From CAWGMT01 sp963823675 (GTDB taxonomy: Bacteria > Planctomycetota > Planctomycetia > Isosphaerales > Isosphaeraceae): a stretch of 64,000 nt of DNA. Location of the stretch: contig CAWGMT010000010.1 in assembly GCA_963823675.1 (NCBI GenBank), forward strand, positions 186,001 through 250,000. Direction: 5' to 3'. Each line of letters starts with the position of its first letter. Position 1 is the first letter of the stretch. Shown here one piece after another: positions 1-9,559 of the stretch. The notes under the pieces were generated by a model. It was not told the origin of the DNA and made no database searches. It saw only the letters and a program-made list of their open reading frames with translations. The translations under genes and the position numbers were made by a program.

Positions 1-663
1 CCCCCCAGGAGAAACCACCCTGCCATCCCCGCCGCCACGGTGACGAGAAAGGCGAGGGAGCCGCGGGCACGCGAGGTTCGGAGCCGTGACAGTTCCCAGA
101 CCAGGGCCGGGGCCGCGACCAGGCCGGGAAAGACCTTCAAGAGCGCCGAAGCCGGCCGTGAGCCCGCCCAGGACGTTACGCCCTGCGAACCACCACCGGG
201 CGGCGGCGAAGGCAAAAACCATCGGGGCCAGCTCGAACCGGCCCACTACCAACGGCGCCAGGCTCGCGCAGAAAGCCGTGAACCAGGCCAGCCGCCAGGC
301 GACCTGCTCGGGACCCTCGGTTAGGGCGACATGGCGCGCGATCAGCACGATCGCCACGACGTCGAAGAACAGCATCTCGGCCGCGAAGGCGATGCAGTAG
401 CTCGCGAAGTTGGACACCACGAGGCGCGGGACTAGGAAGAGCGGAAACGTCAGGATGGGATACTCGACCAGGTAATCCCGATAGGGGACCTCGCCCTGCA
501 CCGCCTGCGAGGCATAGTCGTAGTAGATCCGGTACGACCACGATGCCGCCCCCAGGTCGGGATGGCTGCCGTACTTGATCAGCAGGCCGGTCGCGACGAA
601 CAGCACGACGTGCGCCACAATCGCGATCAGCGTGGGCAGCAAGAGGGACGGTTTTCGGCTCAC
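1..663 (-). CDS. GT87/DUF2029-like membrane glycosyltransferase, 3' end outside window, frame break
   Basis: The frame opens at a GTG (663) and reads a hydrophobic N-terminus (LLLPTLIAIVAHVVLFVATG) followed by the motif PYRDYLVEYP, which resembles the loop after the first membrane segment of polyprenyl-phosphate-dependent mannosyltransferase-like GT87/DUF2029 proteins. Further membrane segments follow. Near 140-155 the frame breaks: upstream reads ..GGLTAGFG, and shifting one base restores ALLKVFPGLVAAPALVWEL. The gene runs off the left edge, so the C-terminus is not visible. It lies 81 bp downstream of another GT87-like gene and is probably the last visible member of the cluster headed by the activator at 6010. 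The family role, transfer of a sugar from a lipid carrier on the outer face of the membrane, is inferred from sequence style, not shown. Confidence 0.6.
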   Translation of the reverse strand, partial: MSRKPSLLLPTLIAIVAHVVLFVATGLLIKYGSHPDLGAASWSYRIYYDYASQAVQGEVPYRDYLVEYPILTFPLFLVPRLVVSNFASYCIAFAAEMLFFDVVAIVLIARHVALTEGPEQVAWRLAWFTAFCASLAPLVVGRFELAPMVFAFAAARWWFAGRNVLGGLTAGFGALEGLSRPGRGPGPGLGTVTAPNLACPRLPRLSRHRGGGDGRVVSPGG

Positions 664-744
664 GACGAATTTACCCACCACAGAGACTACGGAGACCGAG
701 AAGAGACAACCCAGAGAAAATCATCCGGAGCGTTTATGGGTACT

Positions 745-2008
745 CTAGCGCGGTATTGCTTCGGACCCGGCGTCCGCCGACCCACGACTGCGCACCCCCA
801 TGAGGTCGGTCCCGAACCAGGTCGCGGTCACCAGCAAGGGGATCCAGAGGAAGGTCCATTCCGGGAAGAGGAGTACGGTAGACGGATAGCGCGTCGCGGA
901 ACGCTGCGATAATGCCCAGGTTAACATAGGGCAGGAGCAGAAGCGCGACCAGGAGCGCCGTGCCGGCCGTCTCGGAGAGCCGGCGGCCGATCAGGACGAA
1001 CACGGGGATCAGCAGCACCGGGAAATCGTAGTGGCGGCCGTAGGGGGCCAGGATGAAGGGGGCGATCAGGCCCAGGGACAGGATCTCGTCCAGCGGCCGC
1101 GACCGATCGAGCACGGCGCGGAGGAGCACCGCGAGGAACGGGAGAGCAACCGCCAGGTAGAGTCCCCAAAGTCCCCACGAGTGCAGACCGGCCGCCTGAA
1201 GCGCCAGGAGCCACGTCGTGCCGATCCAGGGAAAATAGGCCGTCGGCGGTGGCGTCCGTCCGGCGGCCCGCACCATCTCGATGGGCCAGGCCGGGACGAT
1301 CCAGGCTCCGAGCAGGGCCAGCGCAGCGAGGGTCACCGCAAAGCCGAGCACGACTCCCCACCGCCGCTGCCGCGCACTCCAGAGCAAGAGCGCCAGCACG
1401 AGCGCGGCCGCGAGCTGGGGCTTGGTCGTCAGGCAGGCCAGCGCGGCCCCTGCCAGATGGTCGTTTCCGCGGTTCATCAGCTTCCAGGCGAGGGCCAGCA
1501 GGAACAGCATCAGGATGGAGGTCTGGCCGACGAAGAGCGCGACGACCGAAAGGCCGAACACCGGGACGGCCACCGGCGGCACCGACCGCGGCAGGCCGGG
1601 GACGGCGTCGCGGAGGAGATATCCCGACAGGAGGAGCGCCTCGAGGTTGAGGGCGAACCACGCGGCCTTTGCTCCGTCGAATCCCAGCGGGACCAAAAGC
1701 GCGCAGCCCGCCGCGAACCAGGGGGGGTAATAGTAGGGGAGGAAATCAAAGCGCCCCAGCCCGTCGGTCGCCTTGTTCCAGCCGCGCTCGTGCTGAATCT
1801 GGGTCTCTAGCGCCTCGTCGTAAGGGCTATGGCCCGAAGCGACGATCTTTCCCGCCGCCCAGTAACAGATGTAGTCGGGATCGATCTTCTTCCAGGGCGC
1901 GACCACCAGGATGCCGTAAACGCAGACCGCCGTCACCAGCGTGAGCACGGCCAGCCAAACGGCGGGAGAGTCGATCAGGCGGCGCCACCGAACCCACCAA
2001 CCCGTCAT
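745..2008 (-). CDS. GT87/DUF2029-family integral membrane glycosyltransferase (frame break near 875)
   Basis: About 420 residues with roughly ten hydrophobic segments. After the first segment comes an acidic periplasmic-type loop with KIDPDYICYWAAGKIV and GHSPYD, then YYYPPWF, the usual GT87/DUF2029 arrangement (D-x-Y...G..pYd....YPP). The ATG at 2008 is preferred because the preceding gene's TGA overlaps it (ATGA, 2005-2008), implying translational coupling; an upstream extension to 2254 would run inside that gene. Near 870-880 the frame breaks. Before it the protein reads IIAAFRDALSVYRT; the shifted frame gives LLFPEWTFLWIPLLVTATW and a TAG at 745. The total length is 3n+1, consistent with one inserted base. 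Probably transfers a sugar from a lipid-linked donor to an extracytoplasmic acceptor; the substrate is unknown. Confidence 0.7.
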
Positions 2009-3569
2009 CTTCTCCAAGGATGGCTCCTCTGCGCCGCTTGAGGGTAGAACGCTCGCCGATACAGCGAGGCCGCTTCGGTCTGTCGAACCAGGCCCCAGCC
2101 GCGCGCCTGGCGAAGGTAACGATCGAACGACGAGCCCGTCGCTGTCAAGGCCAGGTCGAATCCGAACTCGCGCGCCCAGCGGTCGACCTGCGCGGGGTCG
2201 TGCTCGATGGCCTCGGCATAGGCAAGCAGGCCGTCGTCTCCATAGATCTCGCACCGGTCGTCGATGAACACGCGCAGCCCAGGAGTATGATAGATCAAAA
2301 ATCCGCCGAAGAGCATCTCGTTGAAGACCGGGGTGCCATCGGGATGCTCCCGCTCGTAGGCGCGGAGCTCGGGCAGGAGGTCGACGGGCCAGTATCGGCG
2401 ATCGAGCGTCGCCCAGCCGCAGCCGATCACGGGCACGTGGACGCCAGCCAGTTGCAGCACCACAGCCGTCAGCACCACGCCAAGGGGAATGACCGCCGGC
2501 CGGAGGTCGAACCGGGCCGGGCGGGGCGCCGGGTCGGGCGGCGGGGGCCGGTAGAGGTCGCTCCCCGCCCGCACCAGCCAGGCTGCCCAGCAGGTTCGCG
2601 GAAAGAGGTCGGGCAGCATAACCAGAGCTGTGATCGCGAACAAGGGGCCATGGCGAATTCGCGTGAAGGCCAGGCCGAGCCAGACCAGCGGGATCAGCCA
2701 GGTGACGCGAAGGCGCAGCGGCCGGACACCGAGCAGGATCACGGCGTAGACGACCGCCATCGGCAGGATCATCGGTCCGGTCAACCGCGCCAGAAGGGGG
2801 CCGTGCTCGTCGATCAACCGGGGCAAGACCGGTGAGCCGACGAGCGCTAGCCAGGCCCGGGCGCCTCCAGGCCGTAGGGGTTCACCACGATCGTCAGGCC
2901 GCAGAGGACCACCAGAATCGCCAGCCAGACGAGCTGCCGCTTGCCGGCGATCGGGCCCGCCCAGCCGAGACCCCAAGCCAGTCCCCAGCCGGCCACCGTC
3001 AGGCCCATGGTCGCGATTCCCCCCAGGACGCCGTCGTGGGCATTCACCCAGACCAGGAAAAGGGGAATGACCCAAGTGAGCCGTGCGAGTGGGATGCGGC
3101 CCGCCTCAAAGTCGCACAGGAGTGCGAACACCCACCCGAGCAGGACGAGCGTGGCCAGGTGAGGCCGGGGATGGAAGTGGAAGGCGCTGGCACCGAGGGC
3201 CAGAGCCACAAGGAGGAGCGCCAGAAGCCAGTGGGTCCCGGCCGTGATCAGACGATGGGCCGCCCAGGTGTAAAGCCCGGCCAGCAGGGTCGCTGCGGCC
3301 AGGAGCAACCCATCGAGTTGACTGACCTGGTGGATCAGGGCCATCGTGCATTCCGCCAGCCATTGCCGTGCGATCCAGGCCCGTCCGGCGTGGGTGAAGC
3401 TGAGCGCGTCAGTAGTCGGGAAGCGGCCCGACGAGAGGATCCGCTGCCCGACGACAACGTGCCAGAGCGTGCCCGGATCGCGAAAGAGCTGGCTCCGCCC
3501 GAAGACCATCAGGCCCAGCCAGAGGCCCAGGAAGATTCCGGTCTCCGCGCACCAGTATTTCTTAATCAA
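2005..3569 (-). CDS. Multispan membrane protein with C-terminal soluble domain, GT-C-like (frame break near 2855)
   Basis: Reconstructed length about 521 residues. The N-terminal half (3569 to about 2855) starts from TTG, whose TTGA overlaps the stop of the FkbM gene. It has a short cytoplasmic start, a membrane segment, then FRDPGTLWHVVVGQRIL and AWIARQWLAE, an extracytoplasmic first loop typical of uncharacterised GT-C-like planctomycete membrane proteins, followed by six or more membrane helices ending at TIVVNPYGLEAP. After a one-base frame break the other frame continues with RAWLALVGSPVLP, more membrane helices and a soluble tail (NEMLFGGFLIYHTPGLRVFIDDR) that ends at 2005, overlapping the next start by ATGA. 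The two frames abut exactly where one protein should continue. Role likely in surface polysaccharide or glycolipid assembly, inferred from neighbours. Confidence 0.6.
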
Positions 3570-4528
3570 CGTTTCCGCGGTACCAAGTCCCCCCGCTCCT
3601 CGGGGTAGGCGACCACCATGCAGATGGTCAATCCGTCTCGGAAGAGGCCGTCGATCTCCGACAGTTGATAGTTCCCCGTGATCGCCATGTATCCCCGATC
3701 GCCTTGAGCATGTATCTGCGAGAAATGATAGCGATCAGGAAAAAGCTTGGCGAGATCTTCCAGGGAGCCAATCGTGCCGGATGGGGGCTGAGCCACTTCG
3801 ACGACCACGACCGGACGGTCGCGCTTGAGCGTCGAGCTCAGGCCGGTGAGCACATTTTGCTCATATCCTTCGACGTCGATTTTCACCAGATCTACGCGAG
3901 TGACTCCGGTTTGCGCGAGCCACTTGTCGCCGACCACGATGGGGAGCGAGGCGGTCGATTCTCGCCCAGCTATCGCGCGGAACGTGCCGCCGCCCATGTT
4001 CGCGACCTCGGAGGGATGAAAGGGGACCGACGCCTCCTGGTCGCCGAGTCCTACCTGATGTAAATGGATATTACTAAAATTGTTGAGCTCGATCATTTCT
4101 CGGAACCGGCTCGCCGCGGGCGGGGCCGGCTCGAAGGCGTGGACCTCCTTGACCAGCCGCGACATGAACAGCGAGTGCTGCCCCTCGCAGGCGCCGACAT
4201 CCAGGAAGACCGCGTCGGGGCCCTTCCTGGCCCGGATATAATCTCTCATGAAGTACAGGATATCCTTCTCGTAAGCCCCGAAGGCCAGGATGTGGTCGTC
4301 GATGTACTCGCCGGTGATCCCGCGGTACTTGTAGCCATAGACCTCGATCGTGAACGGATAATTGACATCTCGGAGGCCCGAGAGCTCGTGAGGGTTGTAG
4401 AATCGCGGGTCCCCGAGGAGCTGCCGGGCTGAGTAGAGGGTGTGAAAGCAAGCGACGGCGGCGATCGCGGCAAGCGACATCGCGATCCAGAAGAGGGCAC
4501 GGTAACTCGGGAGCGAAAATCGATTCAC
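3566..4528 (-). CDS. Membrane-anchored FkbM-family SAM-dependent methyltransferase
   Basis: 320 residues from a GTG start (4528) whose GTGA overlaps the stop of the upstream activator. A single N-terminal membrane helix (ALFWIAMSLAAIAAVACF) anchors the enzyme. The catalytic domain shows the SAM-binding glycine loop VFLDVGACEGQHSLF, the acidic ribose-binding residue in VHAFEPAP, and the FkbM motif DLVKIDVEGYEQNVL followed by the strand RPVVVVEV. FkbM enzymes O-methylate sugars or small hydroxylated substrates. Placed between a regulator and three GT-C-like membrane proteins, this one most likely methylates a sugar of a surface glycan. The frame is intact. In-frame extension upstream would run out of frame through the activator gene, so it is rejected. 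Confidence 0.85.
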   Translation of the reverse strand: MNRFSLPSYRALFWIAMSLAAIAAVACFHTLYSARQLLGDPRFYNPHELSGLRDVNYPFTIEVYGYKYRGITGEYIDDHILAFGAYEKDILYFMRDYIRARKGPDAVFLDVGACEGQHSLFMSRLVKEVHAFEPAPPAASRFREMIELNNFSNIHLHQVGLGDQEASVPFHPSEVANMGGGTFRAIAGRESTASLPIVVGDKWLAQTGVTRVDLVKIDVEGYEQNVLTGLSSTLKRDRPVVVVEVAQPPSGTIGSLEDLAKLFPDRYHFSQIHAQGDRGYMAITGNYQLSEIDGLFRDGLTICMVVAYPEERGDLVPRKR

Positions 4529-6010
4529 GTCAGCCCGTACTTGTGGAGTTTCTTGTAGAGGGTCATGCGGCTGATGCCCAGTTCGGCGGCGGCGCGGAGG
4601 CGGTTGTAACTGTTGCGCTCGAGCGCCTGGGCGATGACGGCCCGTTCGGTCTGGTCCTTGGATTCGGCGAGGGTGGAGCGAGCCGCGGGCAGTTGCCCTC
4701 GGGCGGCTTCGCGACCGACGCCCGCTGCGGCGACACTGGCGGCCTTTGCTGCGATGAGATCGGATTGCGACGAGGTCGCTGTCGCCGCGGGCATCGTCGC
4801 GTTTGCTGCGGCCTTCTGCAAGCTCTCGGGGAGGTCGTCGAGCTCGATCATCGGCCCATGGCCCAAGCCGACGGCGCGCTCGATCACGTTGCGGAGCTCG
4901 CGGACGTTGCCGGGCCAGGCGTAGGCGAGCAGGGCCTGCATGGCCGCCGGGGCGATGCCGTCGACCCGGCGGCCGTTGCGCGCGGCGAGGTCGGCGAGCT
5001 GCGCGGGCCAGCGCCGGGACGACGGCCATGCGCTCCCGTAGCGGCGGGATGTCGAACGCGACGACGTTGAGCCGGTAGAACAGGTCGGAGCGGAACCGGC
5101 CGGCGGCCACCTCGCGCTCGAGCGGGCGGTTGCTGGCCACGATCAATCGGGCCTGGAGCCGCAACGTCTGGTTCGAACCGACCGCCTCGAACGTCCGCTC
5201 CTCGACGGCGCGCAACAACTTGGCCTGAAGCTCCGGGGGGAGCGAATCGATCTCGTCGAGCAATAGTGTGCCGCGGCCGACGGCGGCGAACTTGCCCGTG
5301 CGCTGGGTGTCGGCCCCGGTGAAGGCGCCGCGAGCGTGACCGAACATCTCGCTCTCGATCAGGCTGGCCGACAGCGCCGCGCAGTTGATCGTCAAGAACG
5401 GCAGGTCGCGGCGTGGAGAGAGGCGGTGGATCACGCCCGCCAGGTGGGTTTTGCCCGTGCCCGTCTCGCCGCCGAACATTACGGTTGTGTCCAGGGGCGC
5501 AATCCGCTTGATCTGCTCGATCGCCCGGCCCATCCGGCCTGCGGCGACAAAGAAGAACGGCGCCTCGACGCCCAGCGATCGGACCTCGTCCAGGTCCGGC
5601 TCCACGATCCGAAGCCGCGGCGGGAGCCCATAGCGGGTCTCGATCGTCAAGATGTCGATCAAGTAGGACAGCCGGCCCAGATCCAGCGGCCGGCTCATGC
5701 ATTCAGCCACTCCCAGCCGTGAAAAGATCAACGCCTGCTCGGGATGGGCGTGATCGCTGATGGCGATCGTCACCATCCGCCGCCGGTCCGGCGCGTTCAC
5801 CTGGAGGACTCGCGTCAATCCCGAGGCATTCGTCGTCCCATCGAGATGGACCAAGGTGACGACGATCTCATCTTCGAGGATTGCATTGCAGGCGGTCTCG
5901 ATGTCCGGGACGACCACGAGTTGAAAGCCCCTTATGGTCTGGACAACCTCTCCGACGGCCTTCACAAGCAGGGGATCTCGGGTGATGAGCAGCGTGGTTG
6001 GATTCAGCAT
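4525..6010 (-). CDS. Sigma-54-dependent activator with receiver-like N-terminus (frame break near 5008)
   Basis: About 494 residues. Residues 1-130 resemble a response-regulator receiver (start TTLLITRDP, central VTLVHLDG) but the conserved lysine position reads SRPLD, so phosphorylation is doubtful. The AAA+ domain has Walker A GGETGTGKTHLAG, the sigma-54 contact loop GAFTGAD, Walker B GTLLLDEID and the sensor region ASNRPLEREV. At about 5008 the frame breaks (…MAVVPALAR); dropping one G restores QLADLAARNG, then WPGNVRELRNVIE and a Fis-type helix-turn-helix NRLRAAAELGISRMTLYKKL, ending at 4525. An alternative reading fuses the out-of-frame stretch directly to the FkbM protein, but that middle section is arginine/proline-rich shadow sequence. 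Probably controls the glycan cluster it heads, or remote sigma-54 promoters. Confidence 0.8.
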
Positions 6011-6731
6011 CGAATTGAGTTTTCCCTGTAGCCCCGGTCATTCGCCGCCGCGAGTCTAGTTACGAGGGACGTCCCCGCACGCGGTCGGTCGGCCCGCCCG
6101 CCGCAGGGCACGCTATCTCGCTAACCCGCAGAAGCTGACTCGAATACGACTCCGTAGCTGGCGCATCGTCGCGAACCGGACCCGGTCTGAACCAGTCCGG
6201 CTACTCGAAAAGCCTGTGCGCCTTCAAGAAACGGCATCCCAATCTTGGATCAAGTCCCAGTGCCGTAGCCGTTCCCGTCGCGCGACTCTCCTATACGTCC
6301 TATCTCTCGTTTCGTGACCTACGGGGTCGCCCGCGATCGCTTGCAAACATATGTGATAATCATTGCACCATGCCTGTCCCAATGCATACCCTTGGAAAGA
6401 AGGATTATCGACGGTTACGCCCGAAGATTGCAAGCGACCAGCGGCTGTACCCTGCGAAAAACCCTCGCCTGGCTTTATAATGTGCCACATGGTGAAATAC
6501 TTCGCTAGTTTGGCGATGCCAAAACGCCTCTTTTCGAAGCATTTGATAGCGGAACAAGGAAGCGATTTGGCACTCGCAGTGGTTTCCGATCTTCCGGTGT
6601 TTTGCGGCTTACCGGGCGTGCGCAGGAGAGCGGCGCCTGGCGCGTTTCAACCAGCCAACGCGAGCAGTCCGCTGGGTCGCCGACGCTAGGGGCTGCGATC
6701 CTTGGGCAACCGGCAGATCCCATTTCAGCGT

Positions 6732-6754
6732 GGGACGGATTGGCAATCTGTCCC
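6732..6754. repeat. Short palindrome, dispersed-repeat type
   Basis: Arms GGGACGGATTG and CAATCTGTCCC flank one G and pair with a single mismatch. Translated, it gives GTDWQSVP on one strand and RIGNPS-like peptides on the other, strings I recall from many spurious planctomycete ORFs. It is probably a dispersed intergenic palindrome; copy number in this genome cannot be seen here. Confidence 0.55.
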
Positions 6755-6860
6755 AAAACCAAGTCGGTCGTGGGTATATCTCCATCCCCCGGTCGCCGTG
6801 GGGGCCTGGTTGCAGCGCGCGGCTGTTTGGGTAACACTCCGCGCATTCGTGCCGGCGACC

Positions 6861-6921
6861 ATACTGGCCCGAAGCGAAAGCGAGGGTTCCGGATCCTCTC
6901 GCTTGCGCTTCGGGCTAGTAT
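6861..6921. repeat. 24-bp-arm inverted repeat, 'KRKRG'-type dispersed element
   Basis: Left arm 6861-6884 (ATACTGGCCCGAAGCGAAAG…) and right arm 6898-6921 (…GCGCTTCGGGCTAGTAT) pair over 24 positions with two mismatches around a 13-base loop. Its translation gives GPKRKRGF and SLALRASM-type peptides, which I recall as recurrent spurious ORFs in planctomycete genomes. It is likely a REP/MITE-like dispersed hairpin. Confidence 0.65.
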
Positions 6922-6997
6922 GCCGGGGTGTTACCCGCAATTGAACCATACCGCCTTGGGGGTCACCTGGCCGATCAGAAGCCGGGCGCTAACATCC

Positions 6998-8548
6998 TTA
7001 TCGGTTCACTGCGGCGGGGTCCGGGTTGGGGGCTTTAGCGGGGGGTTGGACGTCTTCGGATCGGTCGGGTGCCGGGGTGGGCGCCGCGCCGGGTGGCGCG
7101 GGGCGGCTCGTCAGTCTGGATCGCGGCGGCGGTATTGGGGTTGAGCCCGCCGGGGGACGGGTGCGCAACCGATCGATCCCGAGAGTTTCGAAGGACCGCG
7201 GCGGCGGGATCGGGCTTGAGGCCGCCGGGGGCTGGGCAGCCGGCCGAGTGATCCGCCGGGTTTCGACGGACCGCGGCGCCGGGATCGGGGCTGAGGCGAC
7301 CGGGGGATGGGCGTCCGGCCGAGTTATCTCTCGAGTATCGCAGGCGCGCGGGGGGGGGATCGCGACGCGGTCGGGGCGGCGGGTGCTTGCGGGAGCCGTC
7401 CTGGAAGAATCGATGGCCAGATCGGGGCCAGTCGAGGAGTCGTCGAGCGGGGCGGCGTCGCGTTGCGGATGGGAGTCGTGCCGCTCGCGCGGTGCAGTCG
7501 CACTAGTGGCGTAAGTCCGGACGTCCGGCCGAGGCCGCGTCGGGGCCGTGCGCGTCGAGTCGGCGGTCGACCGGGCCCGCCGCATGGCCTCTCCCTCGGC
7601 CGGCAAGGACTGGCTGGCAACTCGCGTCGCGGGCCGGTATCCCTGCGGAGCGCCTGGGGAGACGGCGGCGGTCGTGAGCAGCGCCGGGTCGCGCCTGACG
7701 CTGGACGCGTCGGCTTGCGGCGGGGTCGTCGTCGGGACGGCTGGCCCGCGTCGCACCGACGGGGCGGCGGTTTCAGCAGTGAGCTGCGGCGGGTTACCGC
7801 GGACGCCCTCCGGCGCCGCCGCGGGTTCCCGCTTGGCGAGCAGGTTGTTCAACTCGTCGAGACGGGCTTTCGCGAGCTGGGAGGACGGATCGATCGCCAG
7901 GGCGCGCTGGTACTCCGCCCGGGCCGACTCCCACCGCTGATCGATGGTCAAGGCAAAGGCCAGGTTCATGTGGGCCTGGACGGGATCGTTGCCCGCCTTG
8001 CCGAATTCCGCCAGGGCGTCGTCCAGGCGGTTGTCGCGGACCAGGAGCAGGGCCAGGTTGTTGTGGGCCCGCCGGTGCTCGGGGTTGATGGCGATCGACT
8101 GCCGCAAGTTCATCTCCGCCTCGGCCCAGCGGCGCTGGAGGTAGAAGCTATAGCCCATGTCGCAGAAGATGTCGGGGTCGCCGGGTCGCAGCGCCAGGGC
8201 CTTGCGATAGAGCTCGGCCGACTCGCGGAACTTGCCCTGCTTGTCGTGGAGGACCGCCAGGCGCGCGTAGGCGTCGGCCCGGCGCTGATCGCGGTCGAGG
8301 GCGGCGCGGTAGGCGGCCATCGCCTGATCGAGGTCCCCCTGCTGTTCGGCGGCTCGCCCCATGCTGATCTGGACATCGGCCTCTTGCGCCGGCGTGATCG
8401 TCGTCCCGCCGCCTTTCGGCTCGTTGCCCAAGCCCAGGGGCGAAGGCGCGCCGGGGCGGGACGGAACGTGCTGGCAGCCCGCCAGGCCGATCAAAGCCCC
8501 GGCCGCCAGGACTTTCCCGATTCGTGGAGTTCGACGTAATCCTGTCAT
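6998..8548 (-). CDS. TPR lipoprotein, TadD-like, with proline-rich C-terminal repeats
   Basis: 516 residues. The ATG at 8548 gives a signal peptide with lipobox GLAGC (Cys25), so the upstream extension to 8671 is rejected. Residues about 55-230 hold five or six TPR units (for example GDLDQAMAAYRAALDRD, GKFRESAELYRKALALRPG, RRWAEAEMNLRQSIAINPE). The second half is low complexity, with a roughly 27-residue repeat containing (I)PxPRSxETRxI(T/D)RP near the C-terminus. TPR lipoproteins of the TadD/PilF type support assembly of a secretin; the secretin gene two genes upstream supports this reading. The proline/arginine tail is unusual for TadD and might bind envelope polymer. The frame is intact. 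Confidence 0.75.
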   Translation of the reverse strand: MTGLRRTPRIGKVLAAGALIGLAGCQHVPSRPGAPSPLGLGNEPKGGGTTITPAQEADVQISMGRAAEQQGDLDQAMAAYRAALDRDQRRADAYARLAVLHDKQGKFRESAELYRKALALRPGDPDIFCDMGYSFYLQRRWAEAEMNLRQSIAINPEHRRAHNNLALLLVRDNRLDDALAEFGKAGNDPVQAHMNLAFALTIDQRWESARAEYQRALAIDPSSQLAKARLDELNNLLAKREPAAAPEGVRGNPPQLTAETAAPSVRRGPAVPTTTPPQADASSVRRDPALLTTAAVSPGAPQGYRPATRVASQSLPAEGEAMRRARSTADSTRTAPTRPRPDVRTYATSATAPRERHDSHPQRDAAPLDDSSTGPDLAIDSSRTAPASTRRPDRVAIPPPRACDTREITRPDAHPPVASAPIPAPRSVETRRITRPAAQPPAASSPIPPPRSFETLGIDRLRTRPPAGSTPIPPPRSRLTSRPAPPGAAPTPAPDRSEDVQPPAKAPNPDPAAVNR

Positions 8549-8614
8549 GGCTCCAGACCCTTCCCTGGTCGAATACAGCCTGTGCCGTGATCGTCCCGCC
8601 TGCTCCCCAGGGCG

Positions 8615-8692
8615 AAGCCACGGCTGACCACTGACCACGAACAATGACAACTGACGACTGAACATGGACAACTGACAACTGACGGGCGGACG
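8615..8692. repeat. ACTGACAACTGA-type degenerate repeat tract
   Basis: A tract of near-repeats of TGAC(C/A)ACTGAC followed by AACATGGACAACTGACAACT. A related tract lies at 9570-9620, on the other side of the gene at 8693-9494. Translated it gives QLSVVSGQ-like peptides, a familiar type of spurious intergenic ORF. Function unknown. Confidence 0.45.
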
Positions 8693-9494
8693 TCACCGAC
8701 CGCCCAGGGCACCGCCCGCGCCGGAGACGGCCGATCCCGAGAGGCCGCTGGCGTCGAACCCGGCCGCCGCCCACGAACCCGCCGGCGGCGCCGCTCCGAT
8801 CGATCCGCCCGAGCTGAGGTTCGACAACTGGCGCGGGTAGATGGCAGTACTACGCTTCGACGCCGGTCATGCCGTTGGCGATGCGCGGACCGATGACGAC
8901 CCGCTCGGCGGGCACGGGGAACTTGGCCTGGGCCAGCTCGGTCAGGAGCGCTGGACTCTGCCGCGACTGATCGAGGCCGGGTACCGTGGGCGTCCGCTCG
9001 ATCACGACCGGGAAGAACGTGGTGGGGAGCGTGGCGGCGACGGTGGCCAGCTTGTCGCGTCCCCGCACGTTGAGCTGGGACGTGCCGTCCACGAAGTCGC
9101 ACTGGTAGAAGACCATGCGGGCGGCCAGCCCGTTGGCCGCCTGGGTCCGTCCGTGGGCGTAGAGGGCCTCGCCCAGCGGCCACTCGTTGAACTCCTCGGC
9201 ATAGCCGAGGAAATGCTCCTGGAGATGCCGCTTGCACTGAGTCCGGTGCCATCGCCAGCGGCTCAGGCCACGGCGGTCGCCGCAGGTGCACGTGCCGGGC
9301 GGCGGCGGGGACGGCCGTGGGTGGCGAGTCAAAGGGGCCCGCCGGGACACCCCCTCGGTGACGGCCCCCGGCAGAGTCGGGGCCGGTAGCGGAGCCGAGG
9401 CCGCCGGGGCCTCCTGGGCCGTCGCCGCGGGCGCTCCGGTCCCGGCGATCATCAGACCCGCGAACAACAGGTGCCGTCGGTGCACATGAGGCAT
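8693..9494 (-). CDS. Exported OmpA-like protein of unknown function (frame break near 8860)
   Basis: The ATG at 9494 has a strong Shine-Dalgarno (GGAGGGA, six bases upstream) and a signal peptide (HLLFAGLMIAGTGAPAATAQ). A cysteine pair CTCGD, a basic segment, then MVFYQCDFVDGTSQLNVRG and RDKLATVAATL resemble the first half of an OmpA-like peptidoglycan-binding fold, ending in PFPVPAERVVIG-type sequence. After TGVEA a TAG follows. Removing one base continues STAIYPRQLSNLSSGGSIG to a glycine/alanine-rich tail and a stop at 8693; total length is 3n+1. It sits between a TPR lipoprotein and a secretin gene and may be an accessory protein of that envelope system. No precise role can be given. Confidence 0.6.
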
Positions 9495-9559
9495 TTGTGT
9501 TCCCTCCATCATCTTGGTCCGTGATCCGTAGTCAGGCTCTGATCGAGTCGGCTGAGTGA

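Larger units (their letters stand above)
6011..6997. other. Non-coding interval with dispersed palindromes
   Basis: Nearly 1 kb between the activator start and the end of the TPR lipoprotein gene. The open frames here have no family resemblance and overlap two palindromic repeats (6732-6754 and 6861-6921). The promoter of the activator should lie in the first 200 bases, but I could not pick out a confident -24/-12 or -35/-10 pair. Confidence 0.5.

Noticed and set aside
2008..2254. Longer N-terminus for the GT87-like protein
   Set aside because: It lies inside the preceding gene and lacks membrane-protein character; the ATGA overlap supports 2008.
3566..6010. A single 814-residue activator-methyltransferase fusion
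   Set aside because: The joining stretch is arginine/proline-rich out-of-frame sequence, and the correct frame supplies the Fis-type helix-turn-helix and a stop overlapping the methyltransferase start.
6505..6846. Minus-strand ORF through the intergenic region
   Set aside because: Its translation is the RIGNPS-type artefact of a palindrome rather than a gene.
8549..8671. Longer N-terminus for the TPR lipoprotein
   Set aside because: It translates the ACTGACAACTGA repeat; the lipobox fits only the start at 8548.
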